Positions 8,455 through 15,497 of a stretch of DNA of 39,187 nt are shown piece by piece. The notes below the pieces were generated by a model. That model ran no database searches. It was not told the DNA's origin and saw nothing but the letters and a program-made list of their open reading frames with translations. Source of the stretch: an uncultured Oscillospiraceae bacterium (GTDB lineage Bacteria > Bacillota > Clostridia > Oscillospirales > Acutalibacteraceae); the NCBI GenBank assembly GCA_900543555.1, contig UQRL01000024.1, forward strand, positions 1 to 39,187, written 5' to 3'. A program made the position numbers and the translations under genes. Each line of letters starts with the position of its first letter. The stretch's first letter is position 1.

Positions 8455-9587
8455 CTGGGGAGAAGGTGTGGCTGTCCCGGTGCGCCGTCTACCATCCGGA
8501 GGAGCTGCTGCGCCAGGTGGAAGAGGCTTTCACCGCCCTGGGCGTGTGGGAAGAGATAAAGCCCGGCATGAAGGTGGTGCTCAAGCCAAACTTGGTGATG
8601 AGCTCCAAACCCGGGGCGGCCATCGCCACCCACCCGGCCCTGGTGGCCGCTGTGGGCAGGTGTGTCCAGAAAGCCGGGGGGGAGGTCCTCATCGCGGAGA
8701 GCCCCGGAGGACCCTATACCCCTGCGGCCATGAAGGCCATCTTTCGTGGCTGCGGCTACACGGACATGGCGCGGGAGTGGGGCTTTTCCCTGTATACGGA
8801 ATGCAGAAGCCGGGAGGTCACCCTGCCCCGGGCACGGCGCTGCCGCCAGCTCTCTGTGGCGGAGCCCTTTTTGGAGCGGGATTACCTCATCGACCTGTGC
8901 AAGCTGAAGACCCACGGGATGGTGGGCTTTTCCGGGGCGGTGAAGAATCTGTTCGGCGCGGTGCCCGGCCTGCAGAAGCCGGAGCTTCACTGCCGCTTTC
9001 CAGAGAAGCAGGCTTTTTCTGAGATGCTGGTGGACCTGTGCGACTTTCTTGCGCCGGACCTGTGCATCATGGACGGCATCCTGGCCATGGAGGGCAACGG
9101 CCCCACCGGCGGGCAGCCACGGCAGATGGGGGTGCTGGGGGCCAGCAAAAGCCCCTACGCCCTGGACGTGTGCGGGACCTCCCTGATTGGCTTAAAGCCC
9201 GAGAGCGTCCTTATGCTGCGGGAGGCCCATGAGAGGGGCCTGGGACCTCTCTCTCCCCAGGAGTGCCGGCTGGTGAAAGAGGGGATTGAGCCCCTGGCCC
9301 AACCGGACTTTTTGAAGGCGGAGGCCGCCAGCACGGACTTTATCGACCGCCTGCCCAAGTTCCTGCGGCCCGTGGCGAAAAAAGTGGCCACCCCCACCCC
9401 AAAGATCCGCAGGGGAGAGTGCGTGGGCTGCGGCAAGTGCGCCGAGAGCTGCCCTCAGCACACCATCCGCATCCAAGAGGGGAAAGCGGTCATCGACTAT
9501 AAAAACTGCATCCGGTGCTTCTGCTGCCACGAGATGTGCCCCAAGCACGTCATCGACATCAAGCGGTGGGGGCTGCTGCATTTTTGA
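8451..9587 (+). CDS. DUF362 domain protein with C-terminal 2[4Fe-4S] ferredoxin
   Basis: A 378-residue protein: DUF362 domain (about 30-270; KVVLKPNLV, ATHPALVAAV, CKLKTHGMVGFSGAVKNLFG, MEGNGPTGG) followed by two 4Fe-4S motifs, CVGCGKCAESCP (Cys324, 327, 330, 334) and CIRCFCCHEMCP (Cys353, 356, 359, 363). DUF362 proteins are of unknown biochemical function. The ferredoxin tail implies electron transfer in an anaerobe. Its start overlaps the aminotransferase stop (ATGA), implying translational coupling and perhaps a redox step on the same substrate (inference). A 6-bp GGCCGG/CCGGCC hairpin without a T run follows at 9607-9625. Confidence 0.92.
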   Translation: MTGEKVWLSRCAVYHPEELLRQVEEAFTALGVWEEIKPGMKVVLKPNLVMSSKPGAAIATHPALVAAVGRCVQKAGGEVLIAESPGGPYTPAAMKAIFRGCGYTDMAREWGFSLYTECRSREVTLPRARRCRQLSVAEPFLERDYLIDLCKLKTHGMVGFSGAVKNLFGAVPGLQKPELHCRFPEKQAFSEMLVDLCDFLAPDLCIMDGILAMEGNGPTGGQPRQMGVLGASKSPYALDVCGTSLIGLKPESVLMLREAHERGLGPLSPQECRLVKEGIEPLAQPDFLKAEAASTDFIDRLPKFLRPVAKKVATPTPKIRRGECVGCGKCAESCPQHTIRIQEGKAVIDYKNCIRCFCCHEMCPKHVIDIKRWGLLHF

Positions 9588-9648
9588 GGATGCTTGAGAG
9601 AAGAAGGGCCGGGCTCTTTCCGGCCGGGAGGACAGAACGGAGCGACCG

Positions 9649-10515
9649 ATGAAACTGAAGGCATACGCAAAGATCAACCTGACCCTGGATATTACAGGGC
9701 GCCGGGAGGACGGCTATCACACCCTGGACACTGTGATGCACAGTGTCTCTGTGTGGGACGAGGTGGAGATCAAGAGGATCAACAAGCCGGGCATCCGGCT
9801 GTTCTGCAACCGGGAGTACCTTCCCGTAGATACGAAGAACACCGCCTTTCGGGCGGCCCAGTACTTTTTCGAGCGCTGCGGCATCACGGGGCAGGGCCTT
9901 TCCATCCACATCCGCAAGTACATCCCCAGCCGGGCGGGAATGGGGGGCGGCAGCGCCGACGCGGCTGCCGTGCTGCATGGGCTCAACCAGATGTTCCGGG
10001 CGGGGCTCCCGCTGGAGGCCCTGGTGGAGCTGGGCGCCAAAGTGGGGGCCGACGTGCCCTTCTGTGTGGTGGGCGGGGCCTGCCGCTGCCAGGGCATTGG
10101 GGAACAGGTGGAAAAGGTGCCCCTGCTGCCAGAGTGCTGGCTGGTGCTGTGCAAGCCCCCCGCAGGGATGAGCACGCCCCGGGCCTACGCCCTGATCGAC
10201 CAGTTCCCGCTTTCGCGGGCGAGAGCCACGGGAAAAATGGTTTCCCTGCTGGCTGGCGGGGACCTGCGCCGCATTGGCGAAGGGGTAGCCAACCGGTTCG
10301 ACGAGACCATGAAGCTCCAGCAGGTGCGGGAGATCAAACGGGTGATGCAGGCAGCGGGGGCCTTTGGCGCCAGCATGACTGGCAGCGGCTCTGCCGTGTT
10401 CGGGCTCTTTCCCACAGAGGAGGCCGCCCGGGCCTGCATGCAGCAGTTGGAGGGCAAAGGCCGCCTGTATCTGGCCCGCCCCCTGGACCGGGGCTGGGAC
10501 TACGCGGACAAGTGA
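9649..10515 (+). CDS. ispE: 4-diphosphocytidyl-2-C-methyl-D-erythritol kinase
   Basis: IspE, a GHMP kinase of the MEP isoprenoid pathway, phosphorylates CDP-ME at the 2-hydroxyl. Features: the opening AYAKINLTLDI (Lys8), GYHTLDTVM, the ATP-binding loop IPSRAGMGGGSADAAA (about 92-107), GADVPFCVVGG with Asp135, and the late GASMTGSGSAVFGLF loop. Length of 288 is standard. ATG at 9649 follows GGAG by 6 bases. The gene is 61 bases downstream of the DUF362 gene, with no promoter recognised between them, and ends before a strong terminator. Confidence 0.96.
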   Translation: MKLKAYAKINLTLDITGRREDGYHTLDTVMHSVSVWDEVEIKRINKPGIRLFCNREYLPVDTKNTAFRAAQYFFERCGITGQGLSIHIRKYIPSRAGMGGGSADAAAVLHGLNQMFRAGLPLEALVELGAKVGADVPFCVVGGACRCQGIGEQVEKVPLLPECWLVLCKPPAGMSTPRAYALIDQFPLSRARATGKMVSLLAGGDLRRIGEGVANRFDETMKLQQVREIKRVMQAAGAFGASMTGSGSAVFGLFPTEEAARACMQQLEGKGRLYLARPLDRGWDYADK

Positions 10516-10534
10516 ACGACGGGCTGCGCTTTAG

Positions 10535-10576
10535 AAAAGCCGCGGGCTTTCCCTTTGCGGGGGCCGCGGCTTTTTT
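10535..10576 (+). terminator. Rho-independent terminator after ispE
   Basis: AAAAGCCGCGG and CCGCGGCTTTTTT form an 11-bp stem around an 18-base loop, ending in six T, 19 bases past the ispE stop. Confidence 0.88.
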
Positions 10577-10607
10577 GCCTCTTTTCCCAGGGGACAGGGG
10601 CTTTGAA

Positions 10608-10626
10608 CCTCTCTCCAAAAGAGAGG
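10608..10626 (+). repeat. Inverted repeat just upstream of the SdpI-family promoter
   Basis: CCTCTCT and AGAGAGG arms around a short loop, followed directly by a second overlapping pair AGGGA/TCCCT (about 10624-10637) that reaches the -35 hexamer. It is past the ispE terminator, so it could be an operator; no regulator is identified. Confidence 0.45.
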
Positions 10627-10636
10627 GAAATCTCCC

Positions 10637-10664
10637 TTGACTTTTCGGCGGGGAGGCGTATGAT
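10637..10664 (+). promoter_or_regulatory. SigA-type promoter of the SdpI-family gene
   Basis: TTGACT, 16-base spacer, TATGAT. The predicted start lies about 17 bases before the start codon at 10688, leaving just room for the AGAGGAGGG ribosome site. Confidence 0.72.
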
Positions 10665-10687
10665 AGGGGGCAGAGAGGAGGGGGCGT

Positions 10688-11377
10688 ATGGAACGGCGAA
10701 AAAAATTGGGAGCAGGGCTGATGCTTCTCTGCGGGGCGCTCACCCTGCTGCCGCTGGTGGTCACAGCGGTGAGCATGGCCTTCCTGCCGGATACCATCCC
10801 GGTCCATTACGGCGTAGAGGGGACAGTGGACCGCTGGGGCAGCAAGTACGAGTGCTTTATTTTCCCAGTGATCACCTTCGTGATGGGCGGGCTGCTCCTC
10901 CTGTGCAGCTGGCTCACCCCCTGCGTCAAGGCGGAGGGCTCGGAGAAGGCCGGCCGGATCGCCCTGATCGCCGGGCTCATCCTGCTGCTGGCGTTCAATA
11001 TGCTGAACGGTTTGATCCTCTACACCTCTTGGGCGATGGTGGAGGATTTGGGAGAGGTGCCGGAGCTGGGCCTGCGGGTGCTGCTTTTGCTTGCGGCGCT
11101 GCTGCTGGTGGCCCTGGGGGCGGCCATGCCCCATCTAAAGCGGAACCACTGGATTGGCGTGCGCACCAAGTGGAGCCTGCAAAGCGGCGCTGTTTGGGCC
11201 AAAAGCCAGCGGTTCGGCGGCAGGGCATTTATGGCCGCAGGGGTGTTGAGCCTGCTTTCCCTGTTCCTGCCCAGCCCCTGGACGGCGCTGGTGTTCATCG
11301 CCTCCACAGCAGCGGCGGCAGTCGCTTCCCTGTTGTATTCCCAGCGGGAGGGCCGGAAGGAGCGCGGTGTTTCTTAA
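10688..11377 (+). CDS. SdpI/DUF1648 family membrane protein
   Basis: A 229-residue multi-pass membrane protein. The N-terminal DUF1648 segment has LPDTIPVHYGVEGTVDRWGSK (about 33-53), and the SdpI part has AAMPHLKRNHWIGVRTKWSL (about 145-164) and VWAKSQRFGG. Hydrophobic stretches lie at about 8-31, 56-77, 90-112, 128-147 and 181-215. B. subtilis SdpI gives immunity to the SdpC cannibalism toxin, but most family members are unlinked to toxin genes and their role is unknown. No sdpC-like gene is seen here. The ATG follows GAGGAGGG. It has its own promoter, and it is convergent with the kinase/regulator pair. Confidence 0.9.
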   Translation: MERRKKLGAGLMLLCGALTLLPLVVTAVSMAFLPDTIPVHYGVEGTVDRWGSKYECFIFPVITFVMGGLLLLCSWLTPCVKAEGSEKAGRIALIAGLILLLAFNMLNGLILYTSWAMVEDLGEVPELGLRVLLLLAALLLVALGAAMPHLKRNHWIGVRTKWSLQSGAVWAKSQRFGGRAFMAAGVLSLLSLFLPSPWTALVFIASTAAAAVASLLYSQREGRKERGVS

Positions 11378-11385
11378 GATACGGC

Positions 11386-11425
11386 AAAAAAGCCCGGAGC
11401 TGCTGCTCCGGGCTCTTCTCTTTCT
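11386..11425. terminator. Bidirectional terminator between the SdpI-family gene and the kinase gene
   Basis: GCCCGGAGC, a 4-base loop, then GCTCCGGGC with a run of six A on the left side (a T run on the minus strand) and a T-rich right side. It best serves the minus-strand kinase operon, but can also end the plus-strand gene 9 bases upstream. Confidence 0.88.
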
Positions 11426-11435
11426 GTTTCAAAGC

Positions 11436-12752
11436 TCACGTTTCCTGAGGAGGCCCCACGTTGAAGCGGGCCGTCACCTGGGCCCCGCCCTGGGGGCGGT
11501 TGGCGATCTCCAGGCGGCCGCCGTGCTTTTCGCAGAGCACCCGGCACAGGTACAGTCCCAAGCCAAAGTGGTTCTCCCTCTCCGGGGCGTTCTTTTCGCC
11601 CCGGTAGTAGGGTTCGGCGGCCCGTTTCAGCGCCTCGGGCGGAAAGCCCGGCCCGTCGTCGGAGACCGTCAGGCTCAGGCTGCCCTCAGAGAGCTCCGCC
11701 CGGGCCCACACCATCTGCTGGGCGTAGCGCCCCGCGTTGGAGAGCAGGTTCTCAAACACCTGGAACAGCAGCTCGCTGTCCAAAAACAGGGGCCCTTCCC
11801 CCTGGGCGAAGAATTGGAAGCGGCCCTCTCCCCGCAGGATGGCGCCGGTTTCCGCCAGCTGGCCGCACAAGTTGGAAAACCCCGCTTCCGTCCGGTGGGG
11901 GTGCAGGTCCTCCAGCCGCTGCAGGGAGTTCATGCTCTCCACATAGCGCTGCAAGCGCACCAGGCTGCGCTTCATGGTCAAGACGGTGTCCACCGTCTTT
12001 TCCGGGGACAGGTCCCCGGAGGGCAGCGTGTCCAGCAGAAAATCGCTGTACCCCTGCAGCACGGTCAGGGGGGTGCGCAGGTCGTGGGAGAAAGCGGCGT
12101 TCAGGCGTTTTCTCTCCTCCACGGCGTCCCACAGGGCGCGGCTGTTTGCCTCCAGCGAGGCCCGCATGGTCTCAAAGGACTGGCACAGCTGGCCCATCTC
12201 GTCAGAGCTGGGGGATTCCACATGGAAGTCCAAATCATTCTGGGCAATTTTTTGAGAGGCGTTGTTCAGCACTGCCAAAGGCTTTTTGATTTTCCACCGG
12301 TAGAACCACCAGGCGTCGATCAAGAAGGCCAAAGCCGCCGTGAGGACAAAGGCGCATACGGCAATTTGCCCCACGTTTTTGTAGAAAAACCGCAGGGGCC
12401 CCGCCGGGATAAACAGGGTGGGGGAGGTGGTTTCGATGGGGTAAATCTCCCCGGTGTCCGGGTCCACATAGGCGTAGGGCATGGTGGCCTCCACATAGAG
12501 GAGGGTGCCGTCCGGGGAAACGGTGTAATATTCTCCCGTTTCCATTTCATCGGCGTAGTAGGGGGTGATGTACTTGAGGTACAGGGCGTCCCTGGCCCAT
12601 TCCAGCCCCCAGCTCTCCAAAGCGATGAGGAGAAAAGCGCCCAGCGCGCACAGCACCGTGGTGAGCACCAGCGCCCACCGCAGGGACACGCGCCGGCGCC
12701 AGGGCGCCCTGCCGCCGGAGGGGGCTTTCTTTTGAAAGAGTTTCACTGCCAT
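11436..12752 (-). CDS. Sensor histidine kinase
   Basis: A 438-residue membrane kinase. TM1 at about 23-45, an extracytoplasmic loop of about 80 residues (46-125, rich in Tyr, Asp and Pro), TM2 at about 128-151, and HAMP at about 152-205. The HisKA phosphoacceptor is in AFSHDLRTPLTVLQGY (His223), followed by a HATPase_c domain with the N box ENLLSNAGRYA, G1 box SDDGPGF and G2-like FGLGLYLC. It phosphorylates the response regulator encoded immediately upstream. ATG at 12752 overlaps that gene's end by 10 bases, implying translational coupling. An in-frame GTG six codons earlier is possible. The stimulus is unknown; no adjacent transporter of the Bce type is present on this strand. Confidence 0.94.
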   Translation of the reverse strand: MAVKLFQKKAPSGGRAPWRRRVSLRWALVLTTVLCALGAFLLIALESWGLEWARDALYLKYITPYYADEMETGEYYTVSPDGTLLYVEATMPYAYVDPDTGEIYPIETTSPTLFIPAGPLRFFYKNVGQIAVCAFVLTAALAFLIDAWWFYRWKIKKPLAVLNNASQKIAQNDLDFHVESPSSDEMGQLCQSFETMRASLEANSRALWDAVEERKRLNAAFSHDLRTPLTVLQGYSDFLLDTLPSGDLSPEKTVDTVLTMKRSLVRLQRYVESMNSLQRLEDLHPHRTEAGFSNLCGQLAETGAILRGEGRFQFFAQGEGPLFLDSELLFQVFENLLSNAGRYAQQMVWARAELSEGSLSLTVSDDGPGFPPEALKRAAEPYYRGEKNAPERENHFGLGLYLCRVLCEKHGGRLEIANRPQGGAQVTARFNVGPPQET

Positions 12753-13414
12753 TTGTAGCCCACGCCCCACACAGTGACAATGCGGTCCCCACAGCCCGCC
12801 GCCGCAAATTTGGCCCGGATGCGCCGGATATGCTCCGCCACCACGGCGCTGTCCCCCTCGCTGTCCCAGCCCCAGACAGATTCGTAGATGCGCTCCCGGT
12901 CAAACACCTGAGAGGGGTGCATGGACAGCAGCTCCACGATGTCGAACTCCTTTTTTGCCAGATGCACCGGCTGGCCGTCCTGGTAGAGGCACCGGGCGCC
13001 GTAGTCGATGACCAGCCCCTGGTCGAACTTCACCTGGGCCTGGCCCTGGCGGCGTTCCTCCCGGCGCAGGTGGGCCGCCACCCGGGCCAGCAGCTCCTGG
13101 GAGGAGAAGGGCTTTAAGATGTAATCGTCCCCACCGGCGGCAAAGCCCTTCACCTTGTCCGCGTCCTCGATGCGGGCGGTGAGGAACAGGATGGGGCAGC
13201 TGACAAAGTCCCGAATCTGGCGGCACAGGGTAAAGCCGTCCATATCGGGCATGTTCACGTCCAGCAAGATCAGGTCGGGCTTTTGGGAGCAGAGCGCCAG
13301 GGCCTGTTTTCCGCCGGTGGCTGCCAGCACCTGATAGCCCTTCATAGTGAACAGGTCCTGCAGCATCTGCACGATATCCGCTTCGTCATCCACCACTAAG
13401 ATCCGGTATGGCAT
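12743..13414 (-). CDS. OmpR/PhoB-family response regulator
   Basis: A 223-residue response regulator. The receiver domain (1-115) has the acidic pair Asp9-Asp10, phosphoacceptor Asp52 in LLDVNMPDMDG, Thr79 and Lys101 in ILKPF. The C-terminal winged helix (about 130-223) has KEFDIVELLSMHPSQVFDRERIYESVWG and HIRRIRAKF with the terminal VWGVGYKW hairpin. It binds DNA when phosphorylated by the kinase encoded just downstream. ATG at 13414 is chosen because AGGAGAGAGG lies upstream; an in-frame ATG at 13435 would make the ribosome site part of the protein. A TTGAAA lies upstream on the minus strand but no convincing -10 accompanies it. Its targets are unknown; autoregulation is plausible. Confidence 0.95.
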   Translation of the reverse strand: MPYRILVVDDEADIVQMLQDLFTMKGYQVLAATGGKQALALCSQKPDLILLDVNMPDMDGFTLCRQIRDFVSCPILFLTARIEDADKVKGFAAGGDDYILKPFSSQELLARVAAHLRREERRQGQAQVKFDQGLVIDYGARCLYQDGQPVHLAKKEFDIVELLSMHPSQVFDRERIYESVWGWDSEGDSAVVAEHIRRIRAKFAAAGCGDRIVTVWGVGYKWQ

Positions 13415-13485
13415 AGGGCCTCTCTCCTTTCTCATAAGGGATAGGATAGGGGAAGAATTTCAACTTTTTCTCACCCAGTGCCTGG

Positions 13486-13671
13486 CGCGTGGCCACGCGG
13501 GACATGACGCGCACGCCGCTTTAGGGCGGCGGGGTTTTCTGAGAGGCGCTGGCTTTTATGCCCGCGCTCAGGTTTGGGAGAGACAAGGAAAAGTTTTGCC
13601 AGCTTTTTCAAAAGCTGCGGGGTTTGGGGCGGCGCCCCAAGGTCTCGGGGTTGCAAGGGGCGTAAGCCCCT
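13486..13671. repeat. Cluster of hairpins in a 333-base gene-free stretch
   Basis: The stretch 13415-13747 holds no credible gene. It has five short inverted repeats in a row: a perfect 14-bp palindrome CGCGTGGCCACGCG (13486-13499); CGCCGC/GCGGCG around 6 bases (13514-13531); AGCTTTT/AAAAGCT (13601-13616); TTGGGGC/GCCCCAA (13624-13640); and AGGGGC/GCCCCT with a GTAA loop (13656-13671). The permease terminator follows. This pattern is like an interspersed intergenic repeat (REP/BIME type) of Clostridia. No second copy occurs in this window, so repeat status is inferred. Confidence 0.5.
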
Positions 13672-13689
13672 GCCTTCTTCCCCTACTCC

Positions 13690-13714
13690 AAAAAAAGGGG
13701 GACGGATGTCCCCC
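13690..13714 (-). terminator. Rho-independent terminator after the permease gene
   Basis: On the minus strand GGGGGAC, loop ATCC, GTCCCCC, then seven T. It lies about 33 bases past the permease stop. Confidence 0.88.
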
Positions 13715-13747
13715 CTCTTGGGGTGCCACAGGGGCCGTGCCCCGCCC

Positions 13748-14587
13748 TCAAAACAGCAGCCCGCACACCAGGCCCGTGGCCACAGCGGACCCGTACAAAA
13801 TGCCCGCCAGCAGCAGGTTTTCCTTCAGGTGGCGGTTGTACTTGAACAGCACCGCCAGGCCCACCCCGGCCCCGGTGCACAGCCCGGCCACCGCCGCCCC
13901 AAAGGACAGGGAGCCGGAGAGGTACAGCTCCGTCAGGATGACGGAGGAGGCGCAGTTGGGGATAAAGCCGATGAGCGCCGCCACAAAGGGCTGGAGCACG
14001 CTGCCGGAGAGCAGCACCTGGGAGATGCGCTCCTCCCCCACAAAGTGGATGGCCCCGCCCAGCACCAGGTTGACCAGCAGCAAAAACAGGGCGATGCGCA
14101 CCGTGTGGGTGAGGGCTGCCCGGAAAATGCCGTGGTGCTCGCAGTCACAGTCCTTGCACAGTTCCTCAAAGGGGTGTTCCGGCGCCCGGTGGGGCAGGCG
14201 CTTCCAAATGAGGTCGGTCAGCACCCCGAACACCGCGCCGGAGACGAGCTTTACCCCCAGCAGGAGCAATAGGTCCGGCAGGGCCCCCGGCTGGGAGACC
14301 AGGATGGGCAGGGCCTCGTCGCTGGTGGCCAGGAACACCGCCACCAGGGTGCCCGGGGTGATGAGCCGCCCCGCGTAGAAATTGGCCGCTGCCACGGAAA
14401 AGCCGCACTGGGGCACCAGGCCCAGCACCGCGCCGCCCACAGGGCCAAAGGGCCCCAGCCGCCGCAGGGCCCCGGTCAGCTTTTCACTGGCCCGGTGCTC
14501 CAAAAATTCGATGAGCAGGTAAGCCCCAAACAGGAAGGGCAATGTCTTCAGGGTGTCGATGAGAGCGTCCAATAGGATATCCAGCAT
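13748..14587 (-). CDS. Putative heavy-metal/manganese exporter, ArsP_2 family
   Basis: A 279-residue membrane protein with about eight to ten hydrophobic segments. It has two similar halves: GLVPQCGFSVAA (about 56-67) and GFIPNCASSVIL in the second half each hold a P[QN]C..S motif within a helix, typical of inverted-repeat permeases of the ArsP_2 (DUF2899) group, often annotated as putative manganese transporters. The cytoplasmic loop carries CKDCDCEHH (Cys144, 147, 149, His151, 152), a likely metal-binding site. Family members are predicted to export a divalent metal or arsenic species, but the ion is not established. At 279 residues it is short. ATG at 14587 follows AAGGAAAGG by 7 bases. 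The gene is transcribed divergently from spoIIR. Confidence 0.82.
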   Translation of the reverse strand: MLDILLDALIDTLKTLPFLFGAYLLIEFLEHRASEKLTGALRRLGPFGPVGGAVLGLVPQCGFSVAAANFYAGRLITPGTLVAVFLATSDEALPILVSQPGALPDLLLLLGVKLVSGAVFGVLTDLIWKRLPHRAPEHPFEELCKDCDCEHHGIFRAALTHTVRIALFLLLVNLVLGGAIHFVGEERISQVLLSGSVLQPFVAALIGFIPNCASSVILTELYLSGSLSFGAAVAGLCTGAGVGLAVLFKYNRHLKENLLLAGILYGSAVATGLVCGLLF

Positions 14588-14679
14588 AGCAGCACCTTTC
14601 CTTGCGGTGAGATTGGCCCGTGGTCAATTCCGCTGAAAGCGCCCGCCCGGGCCCGGCGAGCGCTCGCTTCGCAGCTCTT

Positions 14680-14688
14680 ATTATAGCA
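14680..14688 (-). promoter_or_regulatory. Extended -10 promoter of the permease gene
   Basis: On the minus strand TGCTATAAT, a perfect extended -10. The hexamer 17 bases upstream (TGCCGC) is not a good -35, so this relies on the TG extension. The leader of about 85 bases is very G+C-rich and self-complementary (GAGCGCTCGC and CCGGGCCCGG palindromes). Confidence 0.55.
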
Positions 14689-14765
14689 TCCTTGTCAAAT
14701 GGGCGGCATAAGGGGGAGAAAACACGCCCATACTCCTTCCAGAAACTGGAAAGGAAGTCTTTGCT

Positions 14766-15386
14766 ATGAAATGGGAACATACCAAAAGAACTGCGATTTT
14801 AGGCCGGGCCCTTGCCTGCGGTTTTTTCCTCACGGTGCTGGCTGGCTTTTTCCCCTTTGCCGCCGCCAGCGAGGAGCTGCCCCAGAACATTGTGCGCCTC
14901 CATGTGGTGGCCAACTCCGACTCGGAAGAGGACCAGGCGGTGAAGCTGCTGGTCCGGGACGCCGTGTTGGAGGAGGCAGCCCGCTGGTATGGGGGCGCCC
15001 GCACTATGGAAGAGGCCAGCGCCCGGCTGTGCACCCACCTGGAGTCCATCGCAAAGACAGCCCAGGCCACTTTGCGGGAGCAGGGGATGGGCTATTCCGC
15101 AACGGCCCAGGTGACGGAGATGTACTTTCCCACCCGGGACTATGAGAGCTTCCGCCTGCCCGCGGGCCGTTACCGGACGCTGCGGGTCACTCTGGGAGAG
15201 GGAGCGGGGAAGAACTGGTGGTGCGTGGTGTTCCCCAGCTTGTGCCTGCCCGCCGCCAGCGGCGAGGAGGCGCTGCTCTCCCTGCCGGAGGAGCAGCGGA
15301 GGCTGGTGGAGGACTCTCAGCAATGCCAGGTCAAGCTCAAGGCCGTGGAGCTGTGGGAGGCCCTGCGGGAATGGCTGCGGGGCTGA
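14766..15386 (+). CDS. spoIIR: Stage II sporulation protein R
   Basis: SpoIIR is the forespore-made secreted signal that activates the SpoIIGA protease, which processes pro-sigma-E in the mother cell. The 206-residue product has an N-terminal signal or anchor segment (about 11-35, ending FAAASEE) and the family core: IVRLHVVANSDSEEDQAVKL (about 42-61), VRDAVLE, and RLPAGRYRTLRVTLGEGAGKNWWCVVFPSLCLP (about 125-157) with its conserved NWWCV and Cys. ATG at 14766 is preceded by AAAGGAAG with 8 bases spacing. It is strong evidence that the organism can sporulate. In B. subtilis transcription is sigma-F dependent; a matching promoter was not convincingly found here. Confidence 0.96.
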   Translation: MKWEHTKRTAILGRALACGFFLTVLAGFFPFAAASEELPQNIVRLHVVANSDSEEDQAVKLLVRDAVLEEAARWYGGARTMEEASARLCTHLESIAKTAQATLREQGMGYSATAQVTEMYFPTRDYESFRLPAGRYRTLRVTLGEGAGKNWWCVVFPSLCLPAASGEEALLSLPEEQRRLVEDSQQCQVKLKAVELWEALREWLRG

Positions 15387-15392
15387 TGGGGC

Positions 15393-15421
15393 TTTTTCGC
15401 GGCAGGGGGATGTGGTATAAT
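15393..15421 (+). promoter_or_regulatory. Promoter of addBA (extended -10)
   Basis: TGGTATAAT (15413-15421) is a perfect extended -10, with a weak TTTTTC at the -35 position and 17-base spacing. It gives a leader of about 70 bases with a small CCCGC/GCGGG hairpin before the TTG start of addB. Confidence 0.6.
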
Positions 15422-15497
15422 ACCCTTTAAAGAGCTTCCCGCGGGATGCGGGGGCGGCCTTTTGCTCCTTTCAAGGGAGAAGGAAGGGGGATTTTCA

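Noticed and set aside
10688..11377. Toxin-immunity (SdpC/SdpI) system
   Set aside because: No toxin, processing gene or SdpR-like repressor is adjacent. SdpI-family proteins occur widely without a toxin partner.
14588..14680. yybP-ykoY-type manganese riboswitch before the permease gene
   Set aside because: The G+C-rich leader does not show the conserved sequence blocks of that riboswitch.
14588..14765. Sigma-F promoter for spoIIR
   Set aside because: GCATA at about 14706 resembles a sigma-F -35, but no acceptable -10 follows at the right distance.
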